Positions 6,785 to 15,133 of a stretch of DNA of 37,716 nucleotides are shown here, piece by piece. Under the pieces are notes generated by a model, which did no database searches, was not told where the DNA came from, and saw only the letters and a list, made by a program, of their open reading frames with translations. Origin of the DNA: SAR202 cluster bacterium. Its GTDB lineage: Bacteria; Chloroflexota; Dehalococcoidia; Lucifugimonadales; UBA3495. The translations under genes were made by a program, and so were the position numbers. The DNA lies in assembly GCA_016872385.1 (NCBI GenBank), contig VGZV01000027.1, positions 1 to 37,716 of the forward strand. The letters are read 5' to 3'. Numbering within the stretch: the stretch's first letter is position 1; each line of letters opens with the position of its first letter.

Positions 6785-8425
6785 ATGAAAAGCGACTTCT
6801 TGATAGCGCTGACCCAGCTAGCGGCGGAACGCCACCTGCCCAGAGAGCAGGTGCTTCAAGCTATTGAGGCTGCCCTGGCGTCCGCATTCAAAAAGGACAA
6901 CCCTGCCTCCGGGCAGAATATCTCGGTTAAGCTCAACCCCAACACCGGGGATGTCAACGTTTACGCCCTGAAAACCGTGGTGGAGTTGGTGCAAGATCCT
7001 GCCAGGGAAATCAGCCTCAAGGACGCCAAGGCCATCAAGTCAACTGCTGCCTTGGGTGAGGAAGTAGCCGCGGCGGAGCCGTTGCCCCATAACGCCAGCC
7101 GCATTGCCGCCCAAACCGCCAAGCAAGTGGTGCTGCAACGGCTGCGGGAAGCGGAACGGGAACTGCTTTACAAAGAGTTCCTCCAGCGCCAGGACGACGT
7201 TATGTCTGGAGTGGTGGAGCAGATTGAGTCTGGGCGGACCATCGTGCTGGACATGGGCCGCGCTCAAGCCATTCTGCCGCCGGAAGAGCAGGTGCCCACC
7301 GAGCGGTACAAGAAGGGCCAGCGGGTCAAGGTTTATGTGCTCAGCGTGCGCAGCGGCGCCAAAGGGCCGGAAGTCCTGGTCTCCCGCAGCCATAAAAACC
7401 TGCTCAAGCGCCTGTTTGAAATTGAAGTGCCGGAAGTCCATAACGGCGTGGTGGAAATCAAGGCCATCGCGCGCGAAGGCGGCTTCCGCAGCAAGGTGGC
7501 GGTCCGTTCCACCCAGGAAGGCATTGACCCCGTCGGCTCCTGCATCGGCGTGCGGGGCAACCGCATCCAGAGCATTGTCAACGAACTGCAGGGTGAGAAG
7601 ATTGACGTGGTGCTGTGGGACAAAGACCCCCGCACCTTCATCAGCAAAGCCCTCAGCCCTTCGGAAGTAGTCCACGTGGACTTGTCTCCGGCGGACCAGA
7701 ATGCCACAGTGGTGGTGCCGGACCGGCAACTCTCCCTTGCTATCGGCAAGGAGGGGCAAAACGCCCGGTTGGCGGCCCGGTTGACTGGCTGGCGTCTGGA
7801 CATCAAGGGGATGACCGAGTGGGAAGAGATTAAAGTTGCCCGCCAGAAGAAACGGGAGGAGGAAGTCCGCCTTGCCGCCCAGGCCGCGGCAGCCGCCGCA
7901 TTGGCTGTCCCGGCAGTGGCCGAAGCGCCTGCCGCCCCGGTCCTGGTGGCAGTAGCAGAAGCAGCGGCGCCTGCAGCCGTAGAGCCAGTCCAAGCTGTTC
8001 CCCAGCCGGTGGCCGCCGCGCCTGAACCCGTGCCGGTGGCTGCCGCCGCGCCCGCGCCTGCCGCCAAACCTGCCGTGGCAGCCGATGAGGAAGCCCTGCT
8101 GGAAGCCCTAATCCATGAGGAAGAAGCTAAAACCAGCAAGGCGGGAGTCCAGGAACCGGCGCCTGCCCAGGGTTTGAGTGTTGAGGCCCTGGCCAACATT
8201 ACCCTGGAAGAGCTGGAGGTTGAGGAAGAGGAAGAAGAGGCTGAGGCCCCCAAGGCGCCCCTCCTCACTCCAGACGCAGGCAAGATTCGCTTTGCCGAAG
8301 ATATTATTGAAGACTACCGGGGCGGCGGCGGCCGGAGCGGTCAGCGCAGGCCGCGCCGGGGCGGCCCACCCGCTGGCGGAGCCAACCGGGGCGGCGGCGC
8401 GCGCAGGGGCGGCGGCGGTCGCTAA
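6785..8425 (+). CDS. nusA: Transcription termination/antitermination factor NusA with RGG-like tail
   Basis: 546 residues. NusA binds RNA polymerase and modulates pausing, termination and antitermination. In order: the N-terminal RNAP-binding domain (about 1-125), S1 (about 135-200, [20 protein letters not shown]), and two KH domains (about 200-350, including [15 protein letters not shown] and [17 protein letters not shown]). The remaining ~190 residues are not standard: an Ala/Pro-rich linker (about 365-450), an acidic stretch ending in a run of Glu, and a Gly/Arg tail (about 520-546: [15 protein letters not shown] and further RGG-like repeats). ATG 6785 is preferred over the upstream GTG 6755 because CAGGGG stands just before it and the domain begins there. 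rimP, the usual upstream neighbour, is absent. It is the first gene of a cluster with ylxR and infB. Confidence 0.95.
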   Translation: MKSDFLIALTQLAAERHLPREQVLQAIEAALASAFKKDNPASGQNISVKLNPNTGDVNVYALKTVVELVQDPAREISLKDAKAIKSTAALGEEVAAAEPLPHNASRIAAQTAKQVVLQRLREAERELLYKEFLQRQDDVMSGVVEQIESGRTIVLDMGRAQAILPPEEQVPTERYKKGQRVKVYVLSVRSGAKGPEVLVSRSHKNLLKRLFEIEVPEVHNGVVEIKAIAREGGFRSKVAVRSTQEGIDPVGSCIGVRGNRIQSIVNELQGEKIDVVLWDKDPRTFISKALSPSEVVHVDLSPADQNATVVVPDRQLSLAIGKEGQNARLAARLTGWRLDIKGMTEWEEIKVARQKKREEEVRLAAQAAAAAALAVPAVAEAPAAPVLVAVAEAAAPAAVEPVQAVPQPVAAAPEPVPVAAAAPAPAAKPAVAADEEALLEALIHEEEAKTSKAGVQEPAPAQGLSVEALANITLEELEVEEEEEEAEAPKAPLLTPDAGKIRFAEDIIEDYRGGGGRSGQRRPRRGGPPAGGANRGGGARRGGGGR

Positions 8426-8460
8426 AGCAGAACACAAAAACCTGCGGCCAGGGGGTTGCG

Positions 8461-8769
8461 GTGGTCAAGGTTAAACACACGCCGGAACGCACGTGCGTGG
8501 CCTGCGGCCAAAAGCTCCCCAAGCGGGAGTTGCTCCGTATCGTCCGTACTCCCCTGGGCGCGGTCCACGTTGACCCCACTGGCAAAGCAGCCGGACGCGG
8601 CGCCTATCTCTGCGGATCAGCCGCCTGCTGGCAGCGGGCCATCCACAAGGGCGGACTGGAACGCGGACTTCATGCCCAGGTCTGTGCCCCCGACCGTGAA
8701 CAGTTAATGGCCTACTTTCAGCAGTACGTTCAGCAACACGCGGCTGGCCCATCTGCTGCGGAGGAATAA
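8461..8769 (+). CDS. ylxR: YlxR-family RNA-binding protein (DUF448, RnpM-like)
   Basis: 102 residues, GTG start at 8461 after a G-rich stretch. The motif RTCVACGQKLPKRELLRIVR near the N-terminus and the later GRGAYLC...ACWQRA are the family signature. YlxR proteins bind RNA and in Bacillus have been linked to RNase P modulation and to expression of other genes. It lies between nusA and infB, as in most bacteria, 35 bp after nusA and 4 bp before infB, so all three are almost certainly one transcript. The Cys pattern (C12, C15, C51, C56) may bind a metal. Confidence 0.9.
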   Translation: MVKVKHTPERTCVACGQKLPKRELLRIVRTPLGAVHVDPTGKAAGRGAYLCGSAACWQRAIHKGGLERGLHAQVCAPDREQLMAYFQQYVQQHAAGPSAAEE

Positions 8770-8773
8770 TATT

Positions 8774-10612
8774 ATGACATCCAGTGGAACAAGAGCTGCT
8801 GCTGAACCCCAAGCCCAGCCTCCAAGGGCGGGCCGTAAGACAGCGGCTGAGCCGCGCCGTCCCGCTTCCCGGGTGCTGGTGCTGCCCCAGACCATGAGCG
8901 TCAAGGACTTGGCGCTGTTGATTGACCAGACGCCCATTGACGTGATCAAGCAACTGATGCGCCACGGCATTATGGCGTCCATGAACCAGATAATTGACTA
9001 CCAGGTAGCCTCGCTGGTCACCAGCGCTGCGGGAATTCGTACCAAACTGGCCGAACCGGAGCAGGCCGCGGCGCCTGTCAAGGCCGCGCCCGCCCCTGAA
9101 TCCGCCAACCTGGTCACCCGGCCCCCGGTGGTAACGGTTATGGGCCACGTGGACCACGGCAAGACCTCCCTGCTGGACACTATTCGCAAAGCCCAGGTAG
9201 CCAGCCGCGAGGTTGGCGGCATAACCCAGCACATTGGCGCATACCAGGTGGAATACGACGGGAAGAAAATCACCTTCCTGGACACTCCGGGCCATGAGGC
9301 ATTCACCGCCATCCGCTCCCGGGGGGCCAAAGCCACGGACATTGCGGTTCTGGTGGTGGCCGCCGATGACGGCATCATGCCCCAAACCATTGAGGCTATA
9401 GACCACGCCAGAGCCGCCAGCGTCCCCATCATAGTTGCCATTAACAAGATGGACCTGCCAGATGCCAACCCGGACCGGGTAAAGCTCCAGCTTAATGAAC
9501 GCGGGCTGGTCATTGAGGAATGGGGCGGCGATGTGATTGCAGTGCCTCTTTCCGCCCGCACCGGCCAGGGTATTGACGACTTGCTGGACAACGTGCTGGT
9601 AGTGTCGGAAATCGCAGACCTGAAAGCCGACCCCACCAAGCCCGCCAGCGGCGTGATTATTGAAGCCAAGCTGGACCGCCGCCGTGGCCCGACAGCCACG
9701 GTGCTGGTGCAGTCCGGCACTCTGCGGGTGGGGGACTACATTGTGGCGGGCACCGCCTGGGGCCGCGTAAAGGCCATGACCAATGACCAGGGCCAGGCCA
9801 TAAAGGAAGTAACCCCCGGAGACCCCGGAGAAGTCCTGGGCTTCGGCTCCGTTCCGGAGGCGGGCGACGTGCTGACGGTAGTGACCAGCGAACGCGCTGC
9901 CCGCACCATAGCCACGGACCGGGAACGGTCCAAGTCGGTCCAGCAGGCCCAGGCCAGGGCGCTGACCCTGGAAGAAGTGGTCAAGCAAATTGACGCCGGC
10001 GATGTCAAGGAACTGAACTTGGTCTTGAAGGCGGACGTGCAGGGCAGCGTTGAAGCGGTGCGTCAGGCGCTGGAAAAGCTGACCGATGCGGAAGCCAAGG
10101 TGCGCGTGTTGCATGCCGGTTCCGGCGCAGTTACCGAGTCCGACGTGATGCTAGCCAGCGCTTCCAACGCCATCGTCATAGCCTTCACGGTGGGCAATGA
10201 ACCCGGCGTGGACCGGCTGGCCGACCGGTCTGGGGTGGAAATCCGCCATTACAACATCATCTATCAACTCATTGACGACGTGGAACGCGCCCTGCACGGC
10301 ATGCTGGAGCCTACCTACACCGACGTGGTGGTGGGCCGCGCTGAAGTACGGGAGGTCTTCCCTGGCCGCGGCAACACCAAGGTGGCCGGCTGCCGGGTGC
10401 TGGAAGGACGCCTGGTGCGGGGTGCAGCGGTGCGGGTGCTGCGCGGCCAGCAGGTGGTCAAGGAAACGTCCATCGCCGGACTACGCCACTTCCGGGAAGA
10501 AGTCACGCAGATTAACACCGGCATGGAGTGCGGCGCAATGCTCCAGGACTTCCATGAGTTTGAGGCCGGGGACATCCTGGAGGCGCACCGGCAGGAACGC
10601 CGCGCCCGCTAA
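8774..10612 (+). CDS. infB: Translation initiation factor IF-2
   Basis: 612 residues; the GTPase that delivers initiator tRNA to the 30S subunit. The short N-terminus holds one IF2_N module (about 38-85) and a brief Ala/Pro linker. G1 is GHVDHGKT (124-131), then DTPGHEAF and NKMD, followed by domain II and the C-terminal tRNA-binding domains ([12 protein letters not shown] to the end). The protein is much shorter than the ~890-residue E. coli IF2 because most of the N-terminal repeat region is missing, as in many Gram-positive-like lineages. Its ATG follows GAGGA at the ylxR stop. It probably ends the nusA-ylxR-infB unit, because a 230-bp gap precedes rbfA. Confidence 0.96.
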   Translation: MTSSGTRAAAEPQAQPPRAGRKTAAEPRRPASRVLVLPQTMSVKDLALLIDQTPIDVIKQLMRHGIMASMNQIIDYQVASLVTSAAGIRTKLAEPEQAAAPVKAAPAPESANLVTRPPVVTVMGHVDHGKTSLLDTIRKAQVASREVGGITQHIGAYQVEYDGKKITFLDTPGHEAFTAIRSRGAKATDIAVLVVAADDGIMPQTIEAIDHARAASVPIIVAINKMDLPDANPDRVKLQLNERGLVIEEWGGDVIAVPLSARTGQGIDDLLDNVLVVSEIADLKADPTKPASGVIIEAKLDRRRGPTATVLVQSGTLRVGDYIVAGTAWGRVKAMTNDQGQAIKEVTPGDPGEVLGFGSVPEAGDVLTVVTSERAARTIATDRERSKSVQQAQARALTLEEVVKQIDAGDVKELNLVLKADVQGSVEAVRQALEKLTDAEAKVRVLHAGSGAVTESDVMLASASNAIVIAFTVGNEPGVDRLADRSGVEIRHYNIIYQLIDDVERALHGMLEPTYTDVVVGRAEVREVFPGRGNTKVAGCRVLEGRLVRGAAVRVLRGQQVVKETSIAGLRHFREEVTQINTGMECGAMLQDFHEFEAGDILEAHRQERRAR

Positions 10613-10750
10613 CAAGGTGCATGTTGTAATGCTGCCGGCAGCTTTCACTCCGTAGCAAACCGGGCGATTAATTCACTGCCATCCTCTGGTGCCTTTGCAG
10701 CAACAGATGCCGGGGGATGGCGGCAAAGTCAAAATTAAAGTGCCAGCCAT

Positions 10751-10759
10751 TGGCATAAT
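10751..10759 (+). promoter_or_regulatory. Possible extended -10 promoter before rbfA
   Basis: TGGCATAAT matches an extended -10 (TGN plus CATAAT), within an imperfect TGCCA...TGGCA repeat. No good -35 is visible. It lies about 85 bp before rbfA, in the 230-bp gap after infB. Confidence 0.35.
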
Positions 10760-10844
10760 TCTTCTCCATTTCACGCTTCGGCAGCTTGCCCCCGGGAAAA
10801 TGCTCCTAATCAACAACTCCACCGCCGTTCCACAGGAGAGCGCC

Positions 10845-11222
10845 ATGTCACGCCGCCAAGAGCGCATCAATGAATTGTTACGTGAGGAAATCAGCCAGCT
10901 TATTGCTCAGCAGATTAGAGACCCCCGGCTGAGCGGCGTAATCAGCATCACCGACGTGCGTGTTTCCACCGACTTGCGCAATGCTAAAGTGATGGTAAGC
11001 GTACTGGGAGACCAGGCTACCCAACAAAACGCTTTGGAAGGCATTCAGTCCGCCGCCGCCTTTTTGCGCAAGGAACTGAAAGAGCGCGTGACCCTGCGGT
11101 ACATACCCTTCCTCAGTTTTGCCCTGGACACTTCCATTGAGCAGGCGGACCGGGTGCTGCGGGTCATGGACCGCATCCAGGCTGCACCTTCAGCCACTGC
11201 TCCTTCATCCCAGGAGGCCTGA
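10845..11222 (+). CDS. rbfA: 30S ribosome-binding factor RbfA
   Basis: 125 residues. RbfA binds immature 30S subunits and assists 16S rRNA 5'-end maturation, notably in the cold. The N-terminus MSRRQERINELLREEISQLI and RDPRLSGVISITDVRVSTDL are diagnostic, followed by the KH-like core LRYIPFLSFALDTSIEQADRV. ATG 10845 has AGGAGA eight bases upstream; the longer frame starting further left gives a non-conserved N-terminus. truB starts three bases after the stop, so the two are cotranscribed. Confidence 0.94.
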   Translation: MSRRQERINELLREEISQLIAQQIRDPRLSGVISITDVRVSTDLRNAKVMVSVLGDQATQQNALEGIQSAAAFLRKELKERVTLRYIPFLSFALDTSIEQADRVLRVMDRIQAAPSATAPSSQEA

Positions 11223-11225
11223 CCT

Positions 11226-12203
11226 ATGCCCGGGCCTGGCAGCAAGGCGCAACAGCCCGTGTACGCCGGGTTCATCAACCTGAACAAGGCGGTGGAGATG
11301 ACCTCCATGGACGCCCTGCGCCGGATTAAACGCATCACCGGCCAGCGTCAGAAGGTGGGCCACGGCGGCACAATGGACCCCCTAGCCCACGGTGTGCTGC
11401 CCATATGTTTTGGCCAGGGCACACGCTTGATGGACTACGTAATTGAAGGCAGCAAGATATACCGTATGGAGGTGACTCTGGGCATCACCACCACGACCTA
11501 CGATGCTGAGGGCGAGGTGGTAAAGACTGCCGAAGCCTCTGGAGTAACCAGAGAACACGTTCAGGATGCGCTCAAGCCCTTTTTAGGCTCCATCCAGCAA
11601 CTGCCACCCATGTACAGCGCCATCAAGGTCCAGGGACAACGCTTGTACAAGCTGGCCCGCGCCGGCGTGGAAGTAGAGCGGCAGGCCCGTACCGTCGAGA
11701 TCTACGACGTGCAGATACTGGAATTGGCGCATCCGCGGCTGGTGCTGGAGGTGCAGTGCGGCCGCGGCGCATACATGCGTTCCCTGGCCCATGACCTGGG
11801 CGAGGCCCTGGGCTGCGGCGGTTACGTCACCGATCTAGCGCGGGTGCAATGCGGCAACTTTCACCTGGATGATGCAGTAACTCTGGAACAACTGGAGCAG
11901 GCCCAAGCCGAAAGTCCCACGGGCTGGCTGCGGTACCTGCACCCTCTGGATTGGGTATTGCGCGGGCTGAACAGCATCACCGTAGGGAAAGCTGCCGAAC
12001 AATGCCTGCGCCACGGACAGTCTATTAACCTGGGACGCCTGGCCCAGGAGGCAGGCTACCTGGAGCGGTTCCGGGTCTATAACTCCGAAGGCCTCTTTTT
12101 GGCCCTGGTCCGCTTTGACCGTTCCAACAACTCCTGGCAGCCTTTGAAAGTTTTCAGCGCCACGGCGCCGTCCCCCCTGGCGCCAGCCACAGTACGGCCA
12201 TAG
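11226..12203 (+). CDS. truB: tRNA pseudouridine(55) synthase TruB
   Basis: 325 residues. TruB isomerises U55 in the T-loop of tRNA. The catalytic Asp is D51 in GGTMDPLAHGVLP, followed by the conserved IQQLPPMYSAIKVQGQRLYKLAR and CGRGAYMRSLAHDLG. The KPxGxTS-like motif is degenerate (NLNKAVEMTSMDALRR), in that NKAVEMTS replaces the usual KPxGMTS, yet the catalytic core is intact. The C-terminal 80 residues form a PUA-like extension. It follows rbfA by three bases and ends the cluster; an AGGAGG at the end of rbfA serves as its ribosome binding site. Confidence 0.94.
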   Translation: MPGPGSKAQQPVYAGFINLNKAVEMTSMDALRRIKRITGQRQKVGHGGTMDPLAHGVLPICFGQGTRLMDYVIEGSKIYRMEVTLGITTTTYDAEGEVVKTAEASGVTREHVQDALKPFLGSIQQLPPMYSAIKVQGQRLYKLARAGVEVERQARTVEIYDVQILELAHPRLVLEVQCGRGAYMRSLAHDLGEALGCGGYVTDLARVQCGNFHLDDAVTLEQLEQAQAESPTGWLRYLHPLDWVLRGLNSITVGKAAEQCLRHGQSINLGRLAQEAGYLERFRVYNSEGLFLALVRFDRSNNSWQPLKVFSATAPSPLAPATVRP

Positions 12204-12253
12204 ATTAGAGGTCTAATTCACACTTCACCCCCACAGAATGGGCCTCAGATACC

Positions 12254-12282
12254 TTGACAAATACCCGCAGCTATTGATACCG
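12254..12282 (+). promoter_or_regulatory. Promoter before the DUF5679 gene
   Basis: A perfect TTGACA at 12254-12259; a weak -10 region (GATACC/TACCGT) lies 16-18 bp further on. It is well placed for the small DUF5679 gene, about 105 bp downstream. Confidence 0.45.
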
Positions 12283-12387
12283 TAGCTATGCACATAGGGG
12301 ACAGCTTTCCATAGCCAATGGCGAATGGTAAGCGTCGGACTATAGGGCTAATTGAACTAATCGCAGGCATGAAAGGGGGTGAAACGC

Positions 12388-12528
12388 ATGGAAGCCTATT
12401 GTTTCAAGTGCCGCAGCAAGCAGGACATCCGCAGCCCACGGCAGGTTACCCTGAAGAACGGCCGTCCCGCCACCCAGGGCGTATGCCCCAAGTGTGGCAC
12501 CAAGGTATTCCGCATCGGCAAGGCTTAG
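12388..12528 (+). CDS. DUF5679 zinc-ribbon protein, 46 residues
   Basis: A 46-residue frame with GGGGGTG nine bases before its ATG. It has two CxxC pairs, C5/C8 and C33/C36, with the middle stretch VTLKNGRPATQGVCP and the ending FRIGKA. This matches the small DUF5679 family, usually 45-60 residues, found alone or appended to topoisomerases in Chloroflexota and Thermoproteota-like genomes. A zinc ribbon that binds nucleic acid is the reasonable expectation, but no function is known to me. It is convergent with the following PHP gene. Longer overlapping frames in other phases are shadows: only this one has the ribosome binding site and the Cys pattern. Confidence 0.85.
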   Translation: MEAYCFKCRSKQDIRSPRQVTLKNGRPATQGVCPKCGTKVFRIGKA

Positions 12529-12559
12529 CCGATTCCGGCATTTACTCTTAATACCTGTC

Positions 12560-13258
12560 TCAGCGACGGCCAGGTGACTTGGACTGGCGCGCCGGCTTGG
12601 CGCCAAGGCCCAGCCTGGTCAAGAGAGCTTGCGGGTTATTGTTCAGCAGGGCGTGGGCTTCATCTGCGGTGAGGCCCGCGCCCAGCGCTACACCCTGGCA
12701 CAACTCCGGAGTGAGCAGGTCCTGGGGCTCGTGGGCGTCGGAGTCCAGCACCATAGTAGCTCCCGCCAGTTTAGCCATGCGCACCACATGCCCGTTGGTA
12801 AAACTGTGGCCCTTCCGCGCTGATACTTCCAGAAACACCCCATTTGCCGCCGCCAGTTGGGCATCTTCGTAAGAAATCAATCCCGGATGGGCCAACACAT
12901 CCACGGATGGCGACCGCAAGGCGGCAGCGTTGGTCCCCGGTTCCACCGGCTCCACAATGGTCTCCCCATGCACCGTGACGAGTTTAGCCCCCAGTTCTTT
13001 AGCCGCCCGGGCCACCTGGTCAATGTCATCCTTGGGCACATGGGTCACTTCCACGCCGGGCACCGCCAGGATGTCCCACCGCTGGGTAGCCTGGGCGCAA
13101 TCTTTCACCAGCGTCTTTACCACCATCTCCAGGTTCCCCACGCCCACGTGGTCAGTAACGCCAATGGCCTTGTAGCCACGCACCAGGGCACGCCGGATAA
13201 GCTCGATGGGAGACAATACGCCGTCACTTAGAAAAGTGTGGGTGTGAAAATCGTACAT
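12560..13258 (-). CDS. PHP-domain phosphoesterase (histidinol-phosphatase-like)
   Basis: 232 residues. PHP enzymes are trinuclear-metal phosphoesterases. Metal ligands are visible in DFHTHTFLSDG (residues 3-13), TDHVG near 35-39, the Glu of VPGVEVTH near 70, VHGE near 96, LAHPG near 122-126 and DSDAHEP near 173-179. The order and length suit the small histidinol-phosphatase/YcdX-like class, but specificity cannot be read. The C-terminal 20 residues are basic and poorly conserved. The start is ATG 13258 with a weak TTTAGGT in front. It is convergent with DUF5679 and stands alone on the minus strand. Confidence 0.82.
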   Translation of the reverse strand: MYDFHTHTFLSDGVLSPIELIRRALVRGYKAIGVTDHVGVGNLEMVVKTLVKDCAQATQRWDILAVPGVEVTHVPKDDIDQVARAAKELGAKLVTVHGETIVEPVEPGTNAAALRSPSVDVLAHPGLISYEDAQLAAANGVFLEVSARKGHSFTNGHVVRMAKLAGATMVLDSDAHEPQDLLTPELCQGVALGAGLTADEAHALLNNNPQALLTRLGLGAKPARQSKSPGRR

Positions 13259-13790
13259 ACCTAAAGCCTGCTGTCAAAAAGGTCTTTTAATAATCCGTAG
13301 CCACGCGGGCAGACCTTGCTGTACAACCTTGGTAATAGCCCCTGCCCAGGGCACCCGCCCAACTGCCCGCTTGCATACAGGGCGAAACTTCAATCACCCT
13401 GCTCTTGCCTCAGAGGGTGTCTCAAAAGGCTAGGTGCTCGTGGTTCGACAGGCTCACCACGAGCGGGAAAACCCGCTCATCCTGAGCTTGTCGAAGGATG
13501 AGCGCTGGTAGTGCACAGCACTTTTTAGACACATTCTCAGGGTCTTTCAATTCTCCAAAGGGTAGAGTAACAGTCATCGCTTCGTCCCGATGAAATCAGG
13601 ACTCGCAATGACCACTGAAAAACCCTGGCTCTCGCCTAAGACGGGATTGGTGCTAAGACCTCGAAAGTATAAAATGAGGGCTGGCACTAAACAAGGGGAA
13701 AAACAGCCAAACGCGACTTAAGCCCATCAAGCCTTTGCTAAGTCCCACCAGCTTAAACTTTCCGCACAAACCTGGAGGTGCATCCATCCT
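13259..13790. other. Long intergenic region rich in repeats
   Basis: 532 bases without a credible gene. It contains the inverted-repeat element at 13409-13540 and an imperfect palindrome near 13582-13600 (TCCCGATGAAATCAGGA). A TATAAA near 13667 could belong to an nrtS promoter. Open frames here are repeat-derived and lack ribosome binding sites. Confidence 0.6.
13409..13540. mobile_element. MITE-like element with terminal inverted repeats (132 bp)
   Basis: The left end CTCAGAGGGTGTCTCAAAAG (13409-13428) matches the reverse complement of the right end CTTTTTAGACACATTCTCAG (13521-13540) at 16 of 20 positions. Inside are two palindromes: CTCGTGGT/ACCACGAG around TCGACAGGCTC, and CTCATCCT/AGGATGAG around GAGCTTGTCGA. 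There is no coding capacity. The left 35 bases closely resemble the reverse complement of 34115-34149. Confidence 0.6.
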
Positions 13791-14126
13791 ATGACGACAC
13801 CATGTTGCGGTCGCTGCGATGGTAATTTACGCAGTGGGTGGTCTTTTGCCTTCAAGCCCCCCAGGACCACCAGTACAACAAATCCAGCCGCTCCGGCCTC
13901 AACTCCGGTAATCAAGTGCGCCCGGTGCGCTGTGCAGCACAAGCCTTTGCTGCGCCGCTCTCTAATGGCGAGCCTGGTGGTGGGCACCGCACTGACTCTG
14001 CTTAACCAGGGAGACACCCTGCTGTCCGGCCACTGGAACCAGGCCCTGTACTGGAAGATACCCCTTACCTACTGCGTGCCTTTCCTGGTGGCCTCGTATG
14101 GCGCGCTCACCAACGCCCGGCAGTAA
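13791..14126 (+). CDS. nrtS: NrtS-like nitrate/nitrite transporter with Cys-rich N-terminus
   Basis: 111 residues. Residues 51-110 match the small NrtS transporter family: two membrane segments (about 55-72 and 90-106) with TALTLLNQGDTLLSG and LTYCVPFLVASYGAL. In cyanobacteria NrtS proteins import nitrate and nitrite. The first 50 residues are unusual, with C5, C6, C9 and then C43, C46 and H50, a pattern that could bind zinc or another metal. The ATG at 13791 has GGAGGTG ten bases upstream, which supports including this region. No nitrate or nitrite reductase gene is nearby. Family assignment is fairly good; the function of the N-terminus is unknown. Confidence 0.72.
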   Translation: MTTPCCGRCDGNLRSGWSFAFKPPRTTSTTNPAAPASTPVIKCARCAVQHKPLLRRSLMASLVVGTALTLLNQGDTLLSGHWNQALYWKIPLTYCVPFLVASYGALTNARQ

Positions 14127-14142
14127 GGGTGCTGGAGCGGGC

Positions 14143-14174
14143 AGAGCGGCGGCTTTCCCCAAAGATGCCGCTCT
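14143..14174. other. Hairpin after nrtS
   Basis: AGAGCGGC (14143-14150) and GCCGCTCT (14167-14174) form an 8-bp stem with a 16-nt loop, 16 bp after the nrtS stop. There is no T-run downstream on the plus strand, so it is at most an imperfect terminator. Confidence 0.35.
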
Positions 14175-14276
14175 CTAAAAAAGGCTTCTAACGGAGCCTT
14201 GCCCAATGGACACTTATCCCTCAAAACTCTCAGAGCCTGCCCTGAGCAAGCCGAGGGGTGAGCAGGTTTCCCCTGC

Positions 14277-14305
14277 TCGTGGTTCGACAGGCTCACCACG
14301 AGCGG
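14277..14305. repeat. Palindromic repeat, conserved-loop family, near the lexA 3' end
   Basis: CTCGTGGT and ACCACGAG around TCGACAGGCTC. A degenerate copy (CTGCCCT...GGGGTGAGCAG) lies just before it at about 14237-14266. Both are in the gap between nrtS and lexA. Confidence 0.7.
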
Positions 14306-14324
14306 TTAACTTTGACACGAACTT

Positions 14325-14975
14325 TCAGAATTTACGGATGACGCTGACCACTTTACCCCGCACTTCCACGTTGCGCGCCGGGCAGTAAATGGCGGACATC
14401 TGGCTGTTGGCCGGCTGGAGACGCACCTGATCCCCTTCCAGATAGTACTTCTTCAGGGTTGCTTCTTCCTCGTCCTTGAGCCAGGCCACCACCATGTCTC
14501 CGTTGTCCGCCTGAAGGGTGGGCTTGATAACCACCACGTCGCCGTCGTCAATGAGGGCGTCCATCATGGATGTGCCTTTAACCCGCAAGGCGAACAGCTT
14601 GCCGTGGCGGCGGGGCAGCTCCGGCGACACCTCAATGGTGTCAAACTCGGCGCTGGAGCCAGCGCCTTCCTGGGAGAACACGGGCAGCGGCTGTCCGGCG
14701 GCAATGGCGCCCACCACCATAACCCGGGGCGAGTTGGAAACGGGCTGGCCTTCCTGGTCCAGCAACTCAATGCCCCGGGCCACTTCCGACCGCCGGTTAA
14801 GGTAGCCGTCCCGGTTGAGCAGCCGCAGGTTGTAGTCCACCACCGAGGTGGAACTGATGTCGCATGCGTGCTGGATATCCCGCACCGTAGGCGGGATGCC
14901 GTTCTCTTGGATGAACTGCTGGATGAAGTCCAGAATCTTTTGACGCCGGGGGGGCAGACTCTTTCGAGGTGTCAT
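14325..14975 (-). CDS. lexA: LexA repressor (SOS regulator)
   Basis: 216 residues. LexA represses DNA-damage genes and cleaves itself when activated by RecA filaments. The winged helix (about 5-70) includes PPTVRDIQHACDISSTSVVDYNLRLL. The cleavage site is A93-G94 (AIAAGQPLP), with catalytic Ser136 in KGTSMMDALIDDGD and Lys175 in EATLKKYY. ATG 14975 has AAGGTGAG in front. A near-consensus SOS operator lies 12-23 bp upstream, so autorepression is likely. It is convergent with nrtS and shares its upstream region with the rpsT terminator. Confidence 0.95.
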   Translation of the reverse strand: MTPRKSLPPRRQKILDFIQQFIQENGIPPTVRDIQHACDISSTSVVDYNLRLLNRDGYLNRRSEVARGIELLDQEGQPVSNSPRVMVVGAIAAGQPLPVFSQEGAGSSAEFDTIEVSPELPRRHGKLFALRVKGTSMMDALIDDGDVVVIKPTLQADNGDMVVAWLKDEEEATLKKYYLEGDQVRLQPANSQMSAIYCPARNVEVRGKVVSVIRKF

Positions 14976-14986
14976 ATCTCACCTTG

Positions 14987-14998
14987 AAACTTATGTTC
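14987..14998 (-). promoter_or_regulatory. Candidate LexA operator (SOS box) upstream of lexA
   Basis: AAACTTATGTTC differs at one base from the palindrome GAAC-N4-GTTC used by Bacillus/Actinobacteria-type LexA. It sits just upstream of the lexA start, overlapping the probable promoter. No such site was found before recA in this window. Confidence 0.5.
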
Positions 14999-15048
14999 TG
15001 ACCCCAACGGTAGCAAAGCGAGAGATTACTGTCAACTGAGGAAAGTCA

Positions 15049-15081
15049 GAAAAAATGGATGGCCGCATGCAGTGACCATCC
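15049..15081 (-). terminator. Intrinsic terminator of rpsT
   Basis: Read on the minus strand, GGATGG (15081-15076) pairs with CCATCC (15062-15057) and is followed by ATTTTTT. It lies about 50 bp after the rpsT stop. Confidence 0.75.
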
Positions 15082-15133
15082 ACAATCTCAAACTGTGGCC
15101 GCGTACCATGCCGGCACGCTGAGAGACGTGACT

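Noticed and set aside
8471..10114. Long minus-strand open frame opposite infB and ylxR
   Set aside because: Composition and frame mirror the GC-rich third positions of infB; no ribosome binding site and no recognisable protein.
10629..10642. GCTGCCGGCAGC after infB as a terminator
   Set aside because: A short palindrome with little loop and no proper T-run; too weak to call.
12318..12551. 77-codon frame overlapping the DUF5679 gene
   Set aside because: Out of phase with the Cys-pattern frame and without a suitable ribosome binding site.
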